Part shown: in pieces, positions 12,101 to 27,100 of the stretch
Position numbering within the stretch: the first letter of the stretch is position 1
Layout of the letters: each line of letters begins with the position of its first letter
Origin: Hepsetus odoe
Lineage: Eukaryota > Chordata > Actinopteri > Characiformes > Hepsetidae
DNA: 64,000 nt
Assembly: GCA_017165825.1 (NCBI GenBank)
Contig: CM029368.1
Coordinates: 30,832,138-30,896,137, forward strand
Direction of reading: 5' to 3'
The notes under the pieces: generated by a model
Told to the model about the DNA's origin: nothing
The model's database searches: none
What the model saw: the letters and a program-made list of their open reading frames with translations, nothing else
Program-made: the position numbers and the translations under genes

Positions 12101-15100
12101 GCAAAAAAAAATTAAACCAACCTTTAAAACGTCTAAACCACTGCTAATTGCTCCAGGATTAGGGTGCGTAACCAGTGGGTGGTTCAAAGCAATGATTCAG
12201 AGCCAGAAATGCCCAACCCTGCCCTGCCCTGTGTCTCTCAGGCTAGCCACTGCAAGGACTCTCTGTCCCCCTCTTACAGTGCCACACTGTCCTTTCAGAT
12301 CAGACACTAGGCACCTAGGATGATGGAGAGGCCATGTGCAGATCCATAGCCTCCACCTGAGCTGACCCTGAAGGAGTGCACAGAGATTAGACTGAAAATA
12401 TGCTGGATATCTACGTCTGCAGCCACAGACAATAGTTTTAACATGTACCCTGTACTTAAAAAAGAATAGAGAACTCGCTGCGCAAAATTTGGTACCAAAC
12501 CTGTAGTGGAACACTAGTCCTAGAGGCTCAATACCCATCGCAATTAGCTAATTTTACTACTTAGTCACACACAGTTCAGTTCACCTTTTGCAAAGCTTTT
12601 TGAGTGTCTCTGAGAAAGGGTACTGCCAATATGGGCTAGACTCAGTCCTACAGTCTCATTTAGGGGCTTTAGAGGAACCAGGACTACAGGGGAACCCATC
12701 CTCCTCTGGTCAACAGAAGGAGAGAAAAAAAGAATATCCTCACCAGGGAATATAAACCATGTGCAGAACTGTTTTTGACTTCAGCTAGAAGCACTACCAC
12801 CAAACAAGAACACCCTCCAGTATCATTAAGTCCTGCTTGTACCAGCCTTGAGCAGATACCAACAACCACAAAACTGGAACCTTCAGCACTGGCTGATGGC
12901 CAGTGGAAAAAAGCACTAAAAGGTGCCAAAGGTTCTGGTACCTTGTGCAGTGGAAAAACACAGAAAGGTCAAAGATGTGCACTCATGCACAAAAAACAAC
13001 TTCCAAGCTTCTAGGATACAATGTTACCAAGCCTTGCATATGTTCAGCTCTACTGAGGTTCAAATCATAGACATCTGCTCGTTCCTCAGGCATCGCGTTC
13101 ATGTCATGTGACGATGTCTCATTTTCTCCTGCTGAACCTAAAATAAATGTCTAGGTTCTATTTTAAACCTGCATGTAGTGACTTCCCCTTCTTCCGCACG
13201 TTGTCGGCAGGATCCCGCACAAAAAAAACCCATCTGAGATGGTGGGTGGAGCGCGTGGCTCGTTCTTAGTGAAAGAGCTTATGTAGCAGTATTGTGGTCT
13301 TTAGAGGGGAGAGTGATGACATTAGGCTAGTGTTGCCGCATAGTCACATGATGCCAAGTCTTCTTTCCTTTAAACCTTTGGAAATATTTTTTACACAGAA
13401 AATATTTTAGGAAGGCATTGTTGATGGAGTGCAGGGTACTAAACATCTGTCTAGGCTGGCGTCAGCTAGACATTTGTACATAGACACTTGCTTTGAAAAC
13501 TTCAGAACGTCTATACTGCGAAAGAGAAAAAAGGAATACAACTGAGATTTTCCCTTATTTGCTAAACACATTATCCAAAAGACAATTCTAGAAACCCTTT
13601 TCATTGTCTTTTGATTTTCTCAAACCTCAGACGTCAACAAATCAAACAGCTCAATCCCGCAGACAGACATCTGTAAATACGCTGAATCTTTATTTGATTA
13701 TGCAATTAATTCAGATCTGCATATCTCCATTGGAGCTGAAATTTCCTGAGGCTGCAAAACATTTAATCCATGCTTATGGCATATTAGTGCTGGGGAGAGT
13801 TCCAAAGAAAATAGCCTCTTTTATTATAGAAGCAGCTGGAAGTCTCTTGTGGTGATGATTCATCCCTTTCTTCCCCCTCTTTCTTTAAATATTTTCAGTT
13901 GGGCGGGAGCACGTTGCTTCAGACACATGGCCTCATTGATGAGAATGTTTGTTTGGCTCTGAGTTTCCTAGCCACAAACCCACTCGATCGCACTGGCTCA
14001 CATGAAGTCACATGAGCCTACTGTGTGTCTTTATTCATTTTTTCTTTTTCTTTTTTTCTTGTGGTTTCTCTTAGTTCCCACCATAAAGACCGAGCCCCAC
14101 GATGACTATGACCTCCCTCACGTGTGCTCTCAGCAGCTTCCCCCCAGCATCAGTTTGCCTTCTAAGCCATACTACGCTCAGCAAGCCCTCTCCGCCGCTA
14201 TGCCTTCGGACCACAGGCCCTGCATCACAGCCACCTATGCAGGCAGCCCTCAAAGACTTGCGGCCAAGTCTTCATCCCTGTCCTGCTCTTCTTCCTCTCC
14301 GAATACTAGCCCAAAGCTGCAGGATCTCTCTCCCACACACTTCCCCCCTCAGTGCCTCTCTGCAGGTGCCAACCCTGGGTCGGCCACCGTACCCCACGTC
14401 TCCACCATCCAGCCCACGCCAGGCCGCTACCAGCAGCCCATCCTCTACCCATCAGGCAGTGCCTCTTCTTCTCCAGGCTCTCATCCCTCCACTCCAAGTT
14501 CTGCTCCGGAGCTCGTCTTCCCTCACAGCCAGAGTTTAGCCCATTCACCAGTATCCAGTGAGACCACAACGCTGCCGAAAGCCACAGCAAGGAGTGAGCC
14601 TATTACGCTTTTGCAGAACGAGGGAGCATCTCCTGTGCTGGCTGTCAGCATTAAGCAGGAGCCACAGGAATTGGATCAAATATATCTAGATGATGGTAAG
14701 TTACAAGAAATGCACCAGTCATCTTTGTCAACACTGTTGTTCAATGCTACATAATACTGCATCCTGGAATTTTATTTGATCTTTTTTGCTCCATTGAGCT
14801 AATATTTGTGATTATTTACTACATTTCCTGAAACCAGCAATAATTCCAGAGTGATCAACCTAAAAATGCATTAATATGTTAAATATGTATAAATATGAAA
14901 CAGATTTAAATATGATACAGATTTAGAGCAAAATGCTCCACTCATATGGGAATGAAATGTTATACTGGTGTAATTACATACTATTAAATTCATTATTAAA
15001 TGAAATCATATGAACATAATGTATAGCAGCAAACATTTAATTTGACTATACAGGAAGTATCTGGAGCATTCACATATATACGTATATTTACACATTGTCG

Positions 15101-18100
15101 AAGTCATCCGCACATCATGGTTTTAGATTCGCTTGGACGCTTTTATTTTGCTTTCTATAGGAGTAGTTTGATTTCTTATTCTATAGCGCCTCCCTTTCGA
15201 AGTCCTAATAACCTCTGGCACACTCCAAAGCTTTAATTTGTTTGTTACTGTTAGTAAGAGCTTTATTCTGGCAACTCTTCAAAATAACTTTCGGCATGCA
15301 CGTGGTGTTTCACTGTTGCTTTGGAGACTTTTGAGCTTCAACATGAAACCAAACACTGCTGTAGCCCAACTTGACTTTGGTTTATTTAATGGATTCCTCA
15401 CTTTTCCTGCTGCGTAGAAGATGATTAGTAGTAAATTTAAATAAACTCTGTTAGCAAAAAATTTCCTCTAGATTCCTTCAATCGTTTAATGATATTACGC
15501 ACTGTGAGGAAGAAATATGCAAATCCCCTTCCATTCTTTCTTGAGGAAACATTGTTTTTAAACATTGAGATATAAAATAACCTCTGTTGGCTAACTGGAG
15601 ATCCTCTGCGATATATTAGCCATCAAAATGAACATTTAGTTTTTGATGTTCATGGGCTGAAAACAGAACAAAATAAAACCTAAAGATCTGAGTGCCTTCA
15701 ATAGGGGCCTGTGATAGTTAGATGACAGGATCAAACAATCTCCAAAACAGCAGGTCATTAGCGATGTTGCCAGAATGCAGTGGCCCGTCTGGTCCATTTC
15801 CTCAGAAGAGCTACTGTAGCACCAACATGTTAATGCTTGTTATGGTCAAAAGATATCCGTACAGCCAGTGCATCACATACTGCTGTGTTAGGGGCAGCGA
15901 TGGCCTAGTAGTTAGGGACTAGGCCCAATGATTGGAACATTATGGGTTTGAATCCTAGACCAGTAGGTGGCCCTGAGGTACCCTAATGCAAAGTACCATC
16001 CCCATCACTGCTCCCCGGGCACTTTCAATAGCTGCCCCCTGGTGCATGGGTAAAAAGCAGAGGTAGAATTTTGTTGTGGTTCACCGTGTGCTGTGCCGTG
16101 TTTCACAAAGATGAACATTTTAACTTTAATGAAGCTGCAGAGTCACAGACCAGTCAGAGTACCCATACTGACCTCTGTCCAGGAAACATGAGAATTGGAA
16201 CTGGATCATGGTGCAATGGAAGCTGATGGTCTGATGAATCACATTTTTTGCATCACGTGGAGGACCGAGTGTGAGTTTATCACTTACCTGTGGAAGATGT
16301 GGCACCAGGATGCACTTTAAGAAAAAGCAAGCAATGCACTGGGCAATTTTCTGTTGTGAAACCATGATTACTGGTATTATGACACAAATCACCTACTTAA
16401 ACATTGTTGGAAACTAGGTACACCCCTTCATGGTAACAGAATTGCACAGGCAGTGTCCTCTTTCAACAGCAAACGTTTTCCATACCACACTGCAAAAACC
16501 TTTCAGGAACGGTTTCAGCAACATAACAAAGAGTTTAAGGTGTTGATTCGGCCTCCAAAATTCCCAGATCTTACGCTGAACGAGCAACTGTGGAACGTGC
16601 TGGACAAATTAGTCCAATGAGCCTCCAACTTCGCAACATACAAAAGATCTGATGCTGACTTCTTAGTGCCACATCACCCAGCATACCTTCAGAGGTGTTG
16701 TGGAGTCCATGCCTTGATGTGTAAGGTTGTTTTATAGGCACATTTGGGACCTAAACAATATCAGGCAGGTAGCTTTAATGTTTTGGTTTATTGGTGGAAA
16801 CTTTGGTGATTATCTTCCCTGGTGATCTTTCAGCAGTGTTTGATCCCACATCCCCACAAAGCATTTTTATCTTCAATTTGTTTTCACAAATGGTCAAATA
16901 TGACAACATGGTCAAATCTGAATATTGCTTTTGTGCACGTTGGGGCAGCAGTGGCCTAGTGGTTAGGGAGTTGGCCCCGGATCGGATGATTGTGGGTTCA
17001 AACCCCTTACCTTTGAGCATGGTGCCGTCCACGTCACGCACCTCCCTGCGATAGGCTGGCGACCTGTCCAGGGTGTGTCCCCGTCTGACTGACTGGCTTT
17101 TGTGCACATCATTTACAGAAAACATACTCAGATATAGAATTTCACTTTGAATTTGTATCTGCTGAGTTGAACGTATTGGAGGGAAAATCAATCTTTTGCC
17201 CAGGCTGCATTTGGATGTACTTTGTGGGTTTAGTTACAAACTGTAACCCTGTTGTTGCACACTTTATCATCCCTGCTCAAATAGAAGCATCCATCATGGA
17301 ATTGAACAGATGCTATTTGTATGGTGGACCATTCACAGCAAAAAAAGCACTAGGAGTCTTGCCCTTTAATTATTGGTGTAATTTGGAGTTCTTGCCCAGA
17401 GAATAACATTAGATTATGCTGCATGATGGACATTGGCACTACCTACTTCTTTACACCAGCATGCCATGTTTGTGGCAGCGTTATTCATTATTGCTTTGAA
17501 GCCATTGTTCCATTATAAAAATGACTTTTCTGGCCATCGTTGAGCTACAAGATGGATCACCAAAGTATGTCTAATAGAGGCTCTAGTAGGTAAAGACCCA
17601 AGCATCAATTCTGTGCTAACAATGACCTGTTACCTAACATTTGGTCACTGGAGCTTCTTTGGTGGTCCTTTCCTTTGAGGAGGCTAATAAATTGTGCACG
17701 ATACATTTACACTTTATATGGTAGGTGAGGAGAGTAGCTGCTATGTAAGTGTGCGTAATGAACTGTGAAATGTATTTCTGTAGTAACTTTTTTTTTATTG
17801 ACCTCTTTTGAGGCCCACATTCTTTATAAAGTACTGGAATAGTTTGAATATAGTTCATATTGTTCTAAGCATGTACATCACACTGGATGAGAGATTGTGG
17901 TAAGGTCGTAATGCGGGCAGGGGGAGTGATTTATTTTATGTGTTGGCTTGCCAAATTATTACCTGCCATTTCTGTTCTGGCAAGGAGTGGGGCTTTTCTA
18001 CTGAGCACTCTAATCTTAATTCTACTGCAGCTCATTTGACTTCTGTAGCCAATGCTTATTATGGTTTCTGGCAAGTATTCAGATATTATGCACCCTTTTA

Positions 18101-21100
18101 GATATGTTTTCTGAAGGGGATGTCAAGCAAACCCATTGTGTCATCGATAGCAAAACAGAAGGGAATGGCTAATGTATGTTTTGGACAGGTTTCTATATCT
18201 GTGTTATTCTCATTTTATATTAAATGTAAATGCTTATCAGGTGTTAATTCTCTCACACCAGTGATATGCTCCTAGCATGTTTGTCTTGTGCTATGATGTG
18301 AAACCTTTGTCAAGTTCTTTATTGATTATGGATAGCCTGCAATATAATGTGTTTATCATCATTATCTGCCTCTGTGGTTCCCTCTGATAAGATCTAATGG
18401 TGTTGCTAGGGGCTTCCCATTGGGCTACTCAGAGGATCCAGGGGTCTTTCCTCATGGAAACTCTTACTAGAATTGGCTTCAAGTCTGGCTCAATATTTTC
18501 AGCTTTTCAGACGTTGCTGCTATAAAGTATACAGGCTTGGCCGCTTTCTGCAAGCCACTGGAACAGAGTCTGCCACAGACAGGGATCCAGAGCTGCAGGG
18601 TCAAACCTGTAGGGCCTGTAGCGTGAAAGAGCCAAATGTGGGGGACTACCCATTTTCAACACATATAGCTGTCCAGGCGTCTGCAGCTACGGATCCAATT
18701 AAAACCTCCTTGAGGTGACCTGGGCAGATTATAAATGCATATGGAGTCTCAGAGGAGACTGTATATAACAACCCACAAGTCTTTAAGAATATTGAGTCTT
18801 TAAATAATGACCTACTGTATGTGTTGTGGTCAGCTGGAATTTATATAGGTGTCTACTGCCTCTTTTCCATTCTCTGAGTGGGAGCATGTGGGCTTAAATT
18901 TGAAATCAAACGACATACCCTACTATGTCAAAAATTGGAAACATTTTTCATGATTATCTGCACTGTAAGGTGCAATTTACACAATAGAAATTACTTGCAA
19001 AGGACTGAATAAGGTACAGGGGCAGCAGTTGCCTAGTGGCCTAGCGGCCCCAGCATCGAGATAGTATGTTTGACTCCCAGACTAGTAGGTTTCCCTGAGG
19101 TACCCTTAAGCAAGGTTCCGTCCCTGTCACTGCTCCCTGGGCGCTTTCAATGGTGGTCTCCTGCTGCACGTGTTTGTGTGCATGGGTGAAATTCATTGAT
19201 GTAATTTCGTTGTGTTTCACAATGACAAGAATAGTCACTTTCACTTAAACAAGTTTAAAATAAACCTTAATGTTAAGTAAAAGATATCTGGTGAAGGCCA
19301 AGTCGAGAAAAGCTTAAACTAAACACCAAGGGTGACAGCAAAGCATATAACAAGTGGTCAAATGAAGACTTCTGCAGTGTAGTTTAAAAGACATGGTGTG
19401 GGTTTTGTGTTAAAGCTTGTTCTTGGGGATATTTCAAAGATTTGGCATGATTAAACTGCTGAGATCTCAACCTTCAGGTTGAGTTGATATGCAGAGACTT
19501 CAGAGAGCAATTTCTTTTTAGCCAGTTGCAATGGTGGTGATAGGAGCCATGAATCCTGATCCAAACATAACCATTACTTTATCAATGAAAAATAGAAAGC
19601 CTTAATGTGAATTCTGAGAGTGGTGACTATGCGGAAATATAGAAGACTTGTTTTAATGCACTTTCTGTAATGAAGCTTTTACAGAAATAGGACACTACGG
19701 ACATCTGGTTCCTATCACCACCACTGGGATGAAGTGAGTAAGTTTCTCCAGAAGAGCACATTTACCATTAGGCCATTACATCTAAACTTACACAGAAAGT
19801 GTGAAATATTGGTGGAATTATTTTTGGAAACAAAAACAAAAAAAAGTAGCGAAAAAGTTTACATCAGTTTTCTTGGTAGTGTTCGGGCTTTAATTCAAAT
19901 ATTGTCTCCATATATTGTTGCCATTAAGTACCAAGTATTAAGCATGTCATTATGCATTCAAGAGGGTCCATAATTAGAGATTTCTCGGAGTGGATGACTA
20001 AGAGTCCCATAGCTGGAGGCCTGGTAAACAGGTCCAAGAACATCTTGTGGCCTGTGGCTTGGCCCCGCTAAGGCAGCCTTTACTGGATCGCGTTCCAGTG
20101 TGTTGCCGGTCTTTCAGAATGTGAAAAAGCCAGGATGCTTGGGGTCCTTTCTAAGGCTTGTTTTTCTTGCCAGCTGCTGATTAATGCAATTAATGCTCCC
20201 CAGAGTGCTGCTGCTTTTGGCCATTTAATGAGGCAAGCAGCAACACTAGGCTATTTGTTTGGGATTTCCTCACTCTCCCTCCTTTTCCTGAAGGCAAGGA
20301 GCAGGCAGGGGTCTCCACACTCTATCAGGCAGCCCCAGCTGTTGCATATCCGCTTATAAAGCAGGAAGTAGGTTCCTGGATTACCTCACATCCACTTATT
20401 CACTTCCAGCCTGTAGTCACAACAGCAGTCTCACTGATATGGAGCCATATTCACACAACTTAATACTAACAATTCATTTGAGCCATTGTTTGTTTTTCAG
20501 ATTGAAAGATATATGTGGTTTTGTCAGGTCATGCTCCTTAGTATATTGGTAGGTACTATGAAGTAATGCATGTCCTGCAGGTAAGCAGTTGATTTTCTTT
20601 TATTGGTTTTCTTTGCATAAACATAAAAAAAATCTTAAAAGGGGGGCAGTGATGGCCTAGTGGTTAAGGACTAGGCCCCATAATCATAAGGATTTGGGTT
20701 CAAATCTTAGAACAGCAGATTGCCATGAGGTACCCTTGAGCAAGGGACCGTTCCCATCAAAGCTCCCCAGGCACTGAAAATAGCTGCCCACTGTTACACT
20801 GTGTGTGGGTGTGTGAGATGAGTTGTGGTTCACTGTGTGCTGTGCTGTGTTTTCACAATGTAGACACTTTCACTTTTAGATTCATTATTTTTGCCATTTC
20901 AGGACCTGATGTAAATGGTTTCGATGTAATTGAAAAACTTTGTCTCTGAAGTTATGGCAACTGTTACCAAGCAACACTGTTTGGGCTGGCCTTTGATATT
21001 CACTTGTGAAATTCCTGTGTTGTCTGGTCAGGAAAATTGCTTTCTGAGTTCACAAAGAGGCTTTAGTAGTTGATCTTCAACTGACAAACATGGCCAAAGC

Positions 21101-24100
21101 GAGTGACTTTAGATAGGGATCATTGCCAGTTTGGCATGTTTAAGTGCTGGTTCAGGTTCTGTTTTGTCGCTATCTCACACGACAGCTTTATTAATCTGGG
21201 TCTACTCACCGATCACCACCTGGAGACCTTTCATTAGATCCCTCATATGAAATCTGGCAGCAAAATAAGACACATCTCATGGTAACTGATGACAGCATAG
21301 CTTTTTGATTAGACTCTGTGGATGGTTATTTGTGGCCCGCTTTGTTATGAGCTGTGCTATCTTTGCACTGTGTGAGCAGGAGCAGTCAGGATGAAATAAA
21401 AGCCTGTGGACCTTGGTGTAAAGTAGCACAGGCGCAGTTAGATGGTTTTTTTCCAGCTGTTTCTTAATATAGTGTCAACACCTTCCATACTTCCTTCCTT
21501 AAGTGCCTACCTTTTTTTTTTTGGTTGATCTATTGCCAAATGGTTGATATTGCTGAATGCCTGCAAAGACAAGAGACCAGAAAGCCACTGAATTATGTTT
21601 GTGGAGATACTTGGATGGCTGTCTGAAGGCAAACCAGCTCCAAGTGAGCTGAAAGCCAGATTACGCTTTAAGCAGACTGAACTGGAACTGTGCTGATTTT
21701 GAAGCTTGGAGTACACACGTGGCAATCCTTAAAGGTGGAGCAAGAGATTGTCTAGAAAATCTGTTTAGTAAAAGCAAAGCAAAAGCAAACCCTTTCAGCT
21801 GCAGCCTTAACCTGATCTTCAGACTTCATTAAGTAGTCTAAACTTTACAGGAGCTATTATTTCTGTATTTAAGACACTGAGGAACTGATGTCTGACTTCC
21901 AAGACCCATATTAAGCTTAATCCTAGACTTTTTAAAGGTTACTTAAATCCATACTATAGTTTGGCCATAGTCTAGACTAAATCCATGTCCATGGGACCAT
22001 ATTTACTTTCCCTTCTCTTAAGCCCTGATAGTAGAGATTTAACTGGGTCTAGAATTTCTGTCAGAACCTCAATACAGCCTTAATCCTCTCAGTCCCAAAC
22101 CAACAACATTGCAAAATAGACTGAACCCTGACTGAGCCTGCGTTTATCCTAAACCAACTCAAACCACATTGTCTAGCTTTTGAGTCTGACTTGAAGAAAC
22201 CAATCTGAACTTACATACCAAATAAAAGATGATGGAATAACCTGTTAATGTACAGCATAGTGACAATAAACACCGTATTAATTAGGGATGAATAAAACAT
22301 CTAATGTAAAACAAAATGACAGAATCCAGGTCTTGTAACATTCTCAGTGCAGACCAAGACTCAAGTTCGGTTTCAGTGTCAGGTCAAGTCTTAATGAAGT
22401 ACGAGCCAGTCTTACGCTGGATTGTAAATTTTGCTCTGAGCAAGTCTTCTTCTAAAATACCATCAGTTTTAATGTTCAGATTCTTAAGATGTTGAACTAC
22501 TAAATACATGTGGTGCATGTGTAACTAGCCTGACACATTGGTATGAACCAGGAGTAACACAAATACAACTGGATATTCAGTGAAAATTAAACAAATTTAA
22601 AAATACTACTGAACTTCACAGTTATTTCACAGACACAGTAATTGCTGGAATTATTTTGGGAGCACATTTGGAGCCCTTTTAAACACCCCCTGTGGAATTT
22701 CTCTGGCTGCTAGGTGATAATGAACATAGCAACATAGCTCGCTGGCTTTACCCAGTTTGCAGTACAAACTGAAATCTGAGGTTCAGTGATATGTTCATTG
22801 ATGGTTGATTCTTTCGTGAACGTTACTTTTTGTCATTGTATAGACATCACAGCACAGCACAGCACACAGTGAACCCCAGCAAAATGCTTCTTTGCATTTA
22901 ACCCATCGTACCTAAGTGGATCAGTTGGCAGTTATATCCAGCACCTGGGGAGCAGTGATGGATACCATACCTTGCTCAAGGTTTGTGATGACATGACATG
23001 TGACAACTACTCTAAATAGCTGAGCTTAACATAAAACCAATGAAGGCAAATGGGAAGCTACGGGTAAACTGCTTTTTAGCCTGTAAAGGTAACCTTGAAT
23101 ACTCACACTTGTCACCAGTGAGCGCTGGTGATCTAGTGGTAGGCTACTTGCCTACAGACCAAGAGGTCACAGGTTCGAATCCCACCTCCAGCACTACCAT
23201 CATTGGGCTCCAGAGCAAGACCCTTAACCCCAAGTTGCTCCAGGGAGACTGTCCCTGTAGGTAATATATGCAAGTCGTTCTGGATAAGAGTGTCTGCTAA
23301 ATGCTGTAGTTGTAAATGTCACATCTTCCTCCAAAATCAAATTGACAGATTTGGACTAATCAAAGTTACTGACCAAAGCTCAAAAATTAATTGTTTGAAA
23401 GTTTGATGCATTTGATTCTTTGACTGTTTGACTGGTTCAGTCAAATGAATCAAATTTCTAAATTATTGTATTTACCTTAAAAAAGCCACTGGTGTACCAG
23501 TCAAAGTTTAGTTGCAAGTCTTTTTAAATCAATCTCTCAGTCCCTCGAGCCTCGAAAAAATGTTAAATAAAAAATCAAGCAACTAGCTTCATATTCCTAT
23601 TTTCTAGCATTGTTTCATTTTCTTCACGTCATTTCAAAAAGCAAGGGTTCATTAAGCTGGATATCTGATATCATGATATCCTGATTTATCTGGCAAATAA
23701 TAAAGCTGCATTACATCAAAACCAGCCAGCTTTAAAGACTGTCTGGTAGCCACTACCTGAGTGCACTTTTAAATCTGCTATGATCAATGTCACACGCTCT
23801 ACCTCCATCCAAGCATCCACACCTGGAGACCATTCACTAGTTATTCATGTCTAAAAGATGATTTTGGGGGCCATTATCTCATGATAAATTAGCCAAAAGA
23901 AATGCTAGTGCATCGGAAGAGCCAGGCAGCTGTTTCATCCTAAACCATGCGTGTGTTTTGACAGAAGAGAACTTTTGCACTGAATATGAAAGTAAGAACT
24001 CCCATAAAAGTCATTTGGCATGCCAGATTGCTCATGAAGACATATCACTGCAAATTAGCCCTTACTGTCTTAGGCTTCTAATTGTTTCAGGATGGGCTAG

Positions 24101-27100
24101 TGATTCAGGGTCACACATGAACGTGGGATTGGGTCTCCATAATTCAGCCTCTTTTCTCCTTTTTTCCTCCTCACATATTAGCATATTAGATTCAGTAGCT
24201 CTGAGAACGAGACTCAGGGGAGTTTGAAAATTTCTTGAGGTTTGAATATTTATGACTCAGTCGGCATGAGAGAACTCCTCCTCTGGATACTTTGAAAAGG
24301 TTCTTAATTTCTAAATTTCTATTTTGGAAGGTCGTTAAGTTAATCTCTTTAAGCATCCCACTGTGAATTGAAAACATTTTGTAAAAAATATTTGTGATAC
24401 ATTTGCATAAACTGGGCATATTGGCATACGTTGGGAGAGCTTTCAACGACATGCTGGTTAGCACTGTCACCTCGCACAAGGTTTCGATTTCCAGCTGGAG
24501 CAGCCTGCGTCCTTTGTTTTTCTCAGGTTCCCACATGATTCCCACATGATTTTTGAGCGAGGTTTCAGCCACTCTGGTTAGGATAAGAGGCTCACATAAT
24601 GGAAGGATGAAATGGCTTTCCACTTTTTAAGAGGAAACACCAAATGAAATATTCCTTTATGCTACAGTAACAAGTCGCTTCCTTGTGTTAGAGAGGAATT
24701 CTACCAGCTTTTTTGGCATTTCCGCATAATTTCGTCTCGGTGTGAAAGGTTTTGATATAGACAAACTTAGTCTCTGATTTTTTTTTTATAGTGGTGCTGA
24801 CAAGAAACAGAGAGTGAACAACGTCTCAGACATTAAAGCATTTGTAGCGTTTAGAGGCATTTAAGTCCCTTGTGATCAGTTCTGACTCGGTATGTTTCTC
24901 TAGAGCACAGCGTTTCATCTTTATTTTACAACTAAACAATTTAAGTATGAAATTTTGTGAAAATTGTAGGAATCCCCTTTTAAGAAGTGCAGGTGCCTTT
25001 TTTTATTTGAAGGGAAATGTGTTGATCTTGGTGCAAACACCACTGTATGATATGAAATTGTATCATTGTACTCCTAGAGTGCAGTTCTTTTTGTTAATGC
25101 TTTTCCTTGCTCGGTTGTGCTCAGTTCCTCAAACCTGACGCCGGGGTGAGATATTTTACCTTTGACTGTTCGGATTTCTGTTTAAAAGTAAACACCTTTA
25201 TGGCTGACCCTGGAGAGTTCCTCATTCATATACACCCTATCCGCTCGAGGTGGGGAGGACAAGGGAGGGAAGAGGCTGTGTCAGGGCCCTGGTCTTGGCC
25301 TGCCAAGTGAGGAGATGAAAGAAAGCCTGTGCTCCATTGTTTGACGAGGAATGCCAGTGCTCTGCACTCACTCGGCCCCTCAGGCTTCTTTTCTGGGAGC
25401 GCCGAGGCCACGGTTCATTCGGAGGGAATTCCTCAGCAGGCTTCCACCAGTCTTGGCTGGGAGGAAATCCACAGCCTCCAGCTCACGTGGCTCCCTTCTC
25501 TCCCACCCTTTCCACCATGTGTAAAGCTGTCCAGGCCCAGGACTTTCAACTTTAATAATTTAAATGACTCCCTCTAGTGTACAGACTTGTGTAAGATGCC
25601 ATCATTAGACCTAGACGGAGCAAAGCATTTAGCGTTTTTAGGGGTGGGTGGTGTTCTAGAACCTATCTAGGATAAAGAGGTTGCAGGTACAAATCACAAC
25701 GGCCACTGGGTTCCTGAGCAAGACCCTTGACCCCAAGTTGCTCTAGGGGGACGGTCACTGTAATCAGCAATTGGAAGTCGCTGTGGGTATGCCATAAATG
25801 TAAGGCATTTAAAAGAATGAGCACATTCCTACATTGACCAGGAATGCCTCTGTAAATTGAGAAATGTCAAAAAGCAAACGATTCTATCATTCATGTCCTT
25901 GTGGTTGAGGGAAAGGCCTCTCGTATGAAGGATGGGATTATCAAAGGACTACAGATGCTCATTTGCAATCCAGTGAATGTGACCGCCGCTGACTCTTCTA
26001 CTATCTATTGTAATGGAAGAGGAATGTGGTTGTACTGGCTGATCCTGAGCACTGGACAGATAGGGATCAGGTCTGTTAGCACAAATTTTATGATGTCTAG
26101 CAGGACATCCTTCCTACACATTTTATCCGGAGTTCTACATTTAAAAACAAAAACACGGGATAGTGTCTTGGGGCCTGGCAGCAAAATGCTGCCAACATGA
26201 TAACCTGCCAGCATCTACAGACAGCCTCATGCAATCCTCCTCACTGTCACCGTGTCTGAGAAACGCTGCACTGTCAAAAGCCATGTACTGTCATTTCCCT
26301 CATTCCAGCCAAAGAACACACGGATAGTGAGTGAGGGACTGGAGTGTGTGGGAACGTTGGGAAAGAAGGAAGGCAGGAAGGCAGTTCACTCAAAAGCAAT
26401 GAGACCCACAGGGCATGTGATAGCATCCTTCCTCTCTCTCATTCTCTCTCTCCATATATCAGACAAACATCCCCCACTCTTAGTGCATTGTTATAGCTCT
26501 TTCAGACCAGTACTATTAAGTTATTGATTTCTTAATGGTTATTCATTATTTTGCAATATTTTATAAGCTATTGTTCAATTAAAAAGCAGGACCAGCAGCT
26601 TTGATCTGGACTTTAAATCCATCCATCCATAAATTTTCTGCCACTTGTCCCAAACGGGGTCGTGGGGGAGTGCTGGTGTCCAACCCAGCGCACACAGAGC
26701 GAGGACGGGGGACGCACCCTGGACAGGTCGCCAGCTGGACTTTAAATCATAATAAATTATCCTTTCTTCTCCTAACCTGGCCCCCGATTGTGTAATCGCG
26801 CTTTTGTTAAAGGTGCAAGTTTGTAACACTGGGTTTTCTAGACTTCCTTGTGCTTGACTTTGACTATTTGCACAAAAATATTTTGAGAAAACCAATGATT
26901 AATTGATTTACTGAATTGATATAGGGGCAGTGGTAGCCTAGCCGTTAGGGCAACGTTGGCCACATGATCGGAAGATCGGGGGTTAAAACCCCTTCCCGAT
27001 GGGTTGCCCTGAGGTACCCTTGAGCAAGGTGCCGTCCCCGTCCCGCTCCTCCCTGCGATGGGCTGGCGACCTGTCCAGGGTGCATCCCCCGTCCTCGCCC

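Noticed and set aside
14306..14590. Open frames antisense to and alternative within the NFAT exon
   Set aside because: Shadows caused by the GC-rich, stop-poor Ser/Pro coding sequence.
16950..17010. tRNA-like sequence with A- and B-box motifs
   Set aside because: It is the head of a SINE. It recurs many times with a fixed downstream core and lacks a clean cloverleaf with a 3' acceptor stem.
24192..24623. 143-codon reverse open frame in the large nfatc3 intron
   Set aside because: Part of it runs through a LINE/SINE-like repeat fragment, and there is no motif or splice support.
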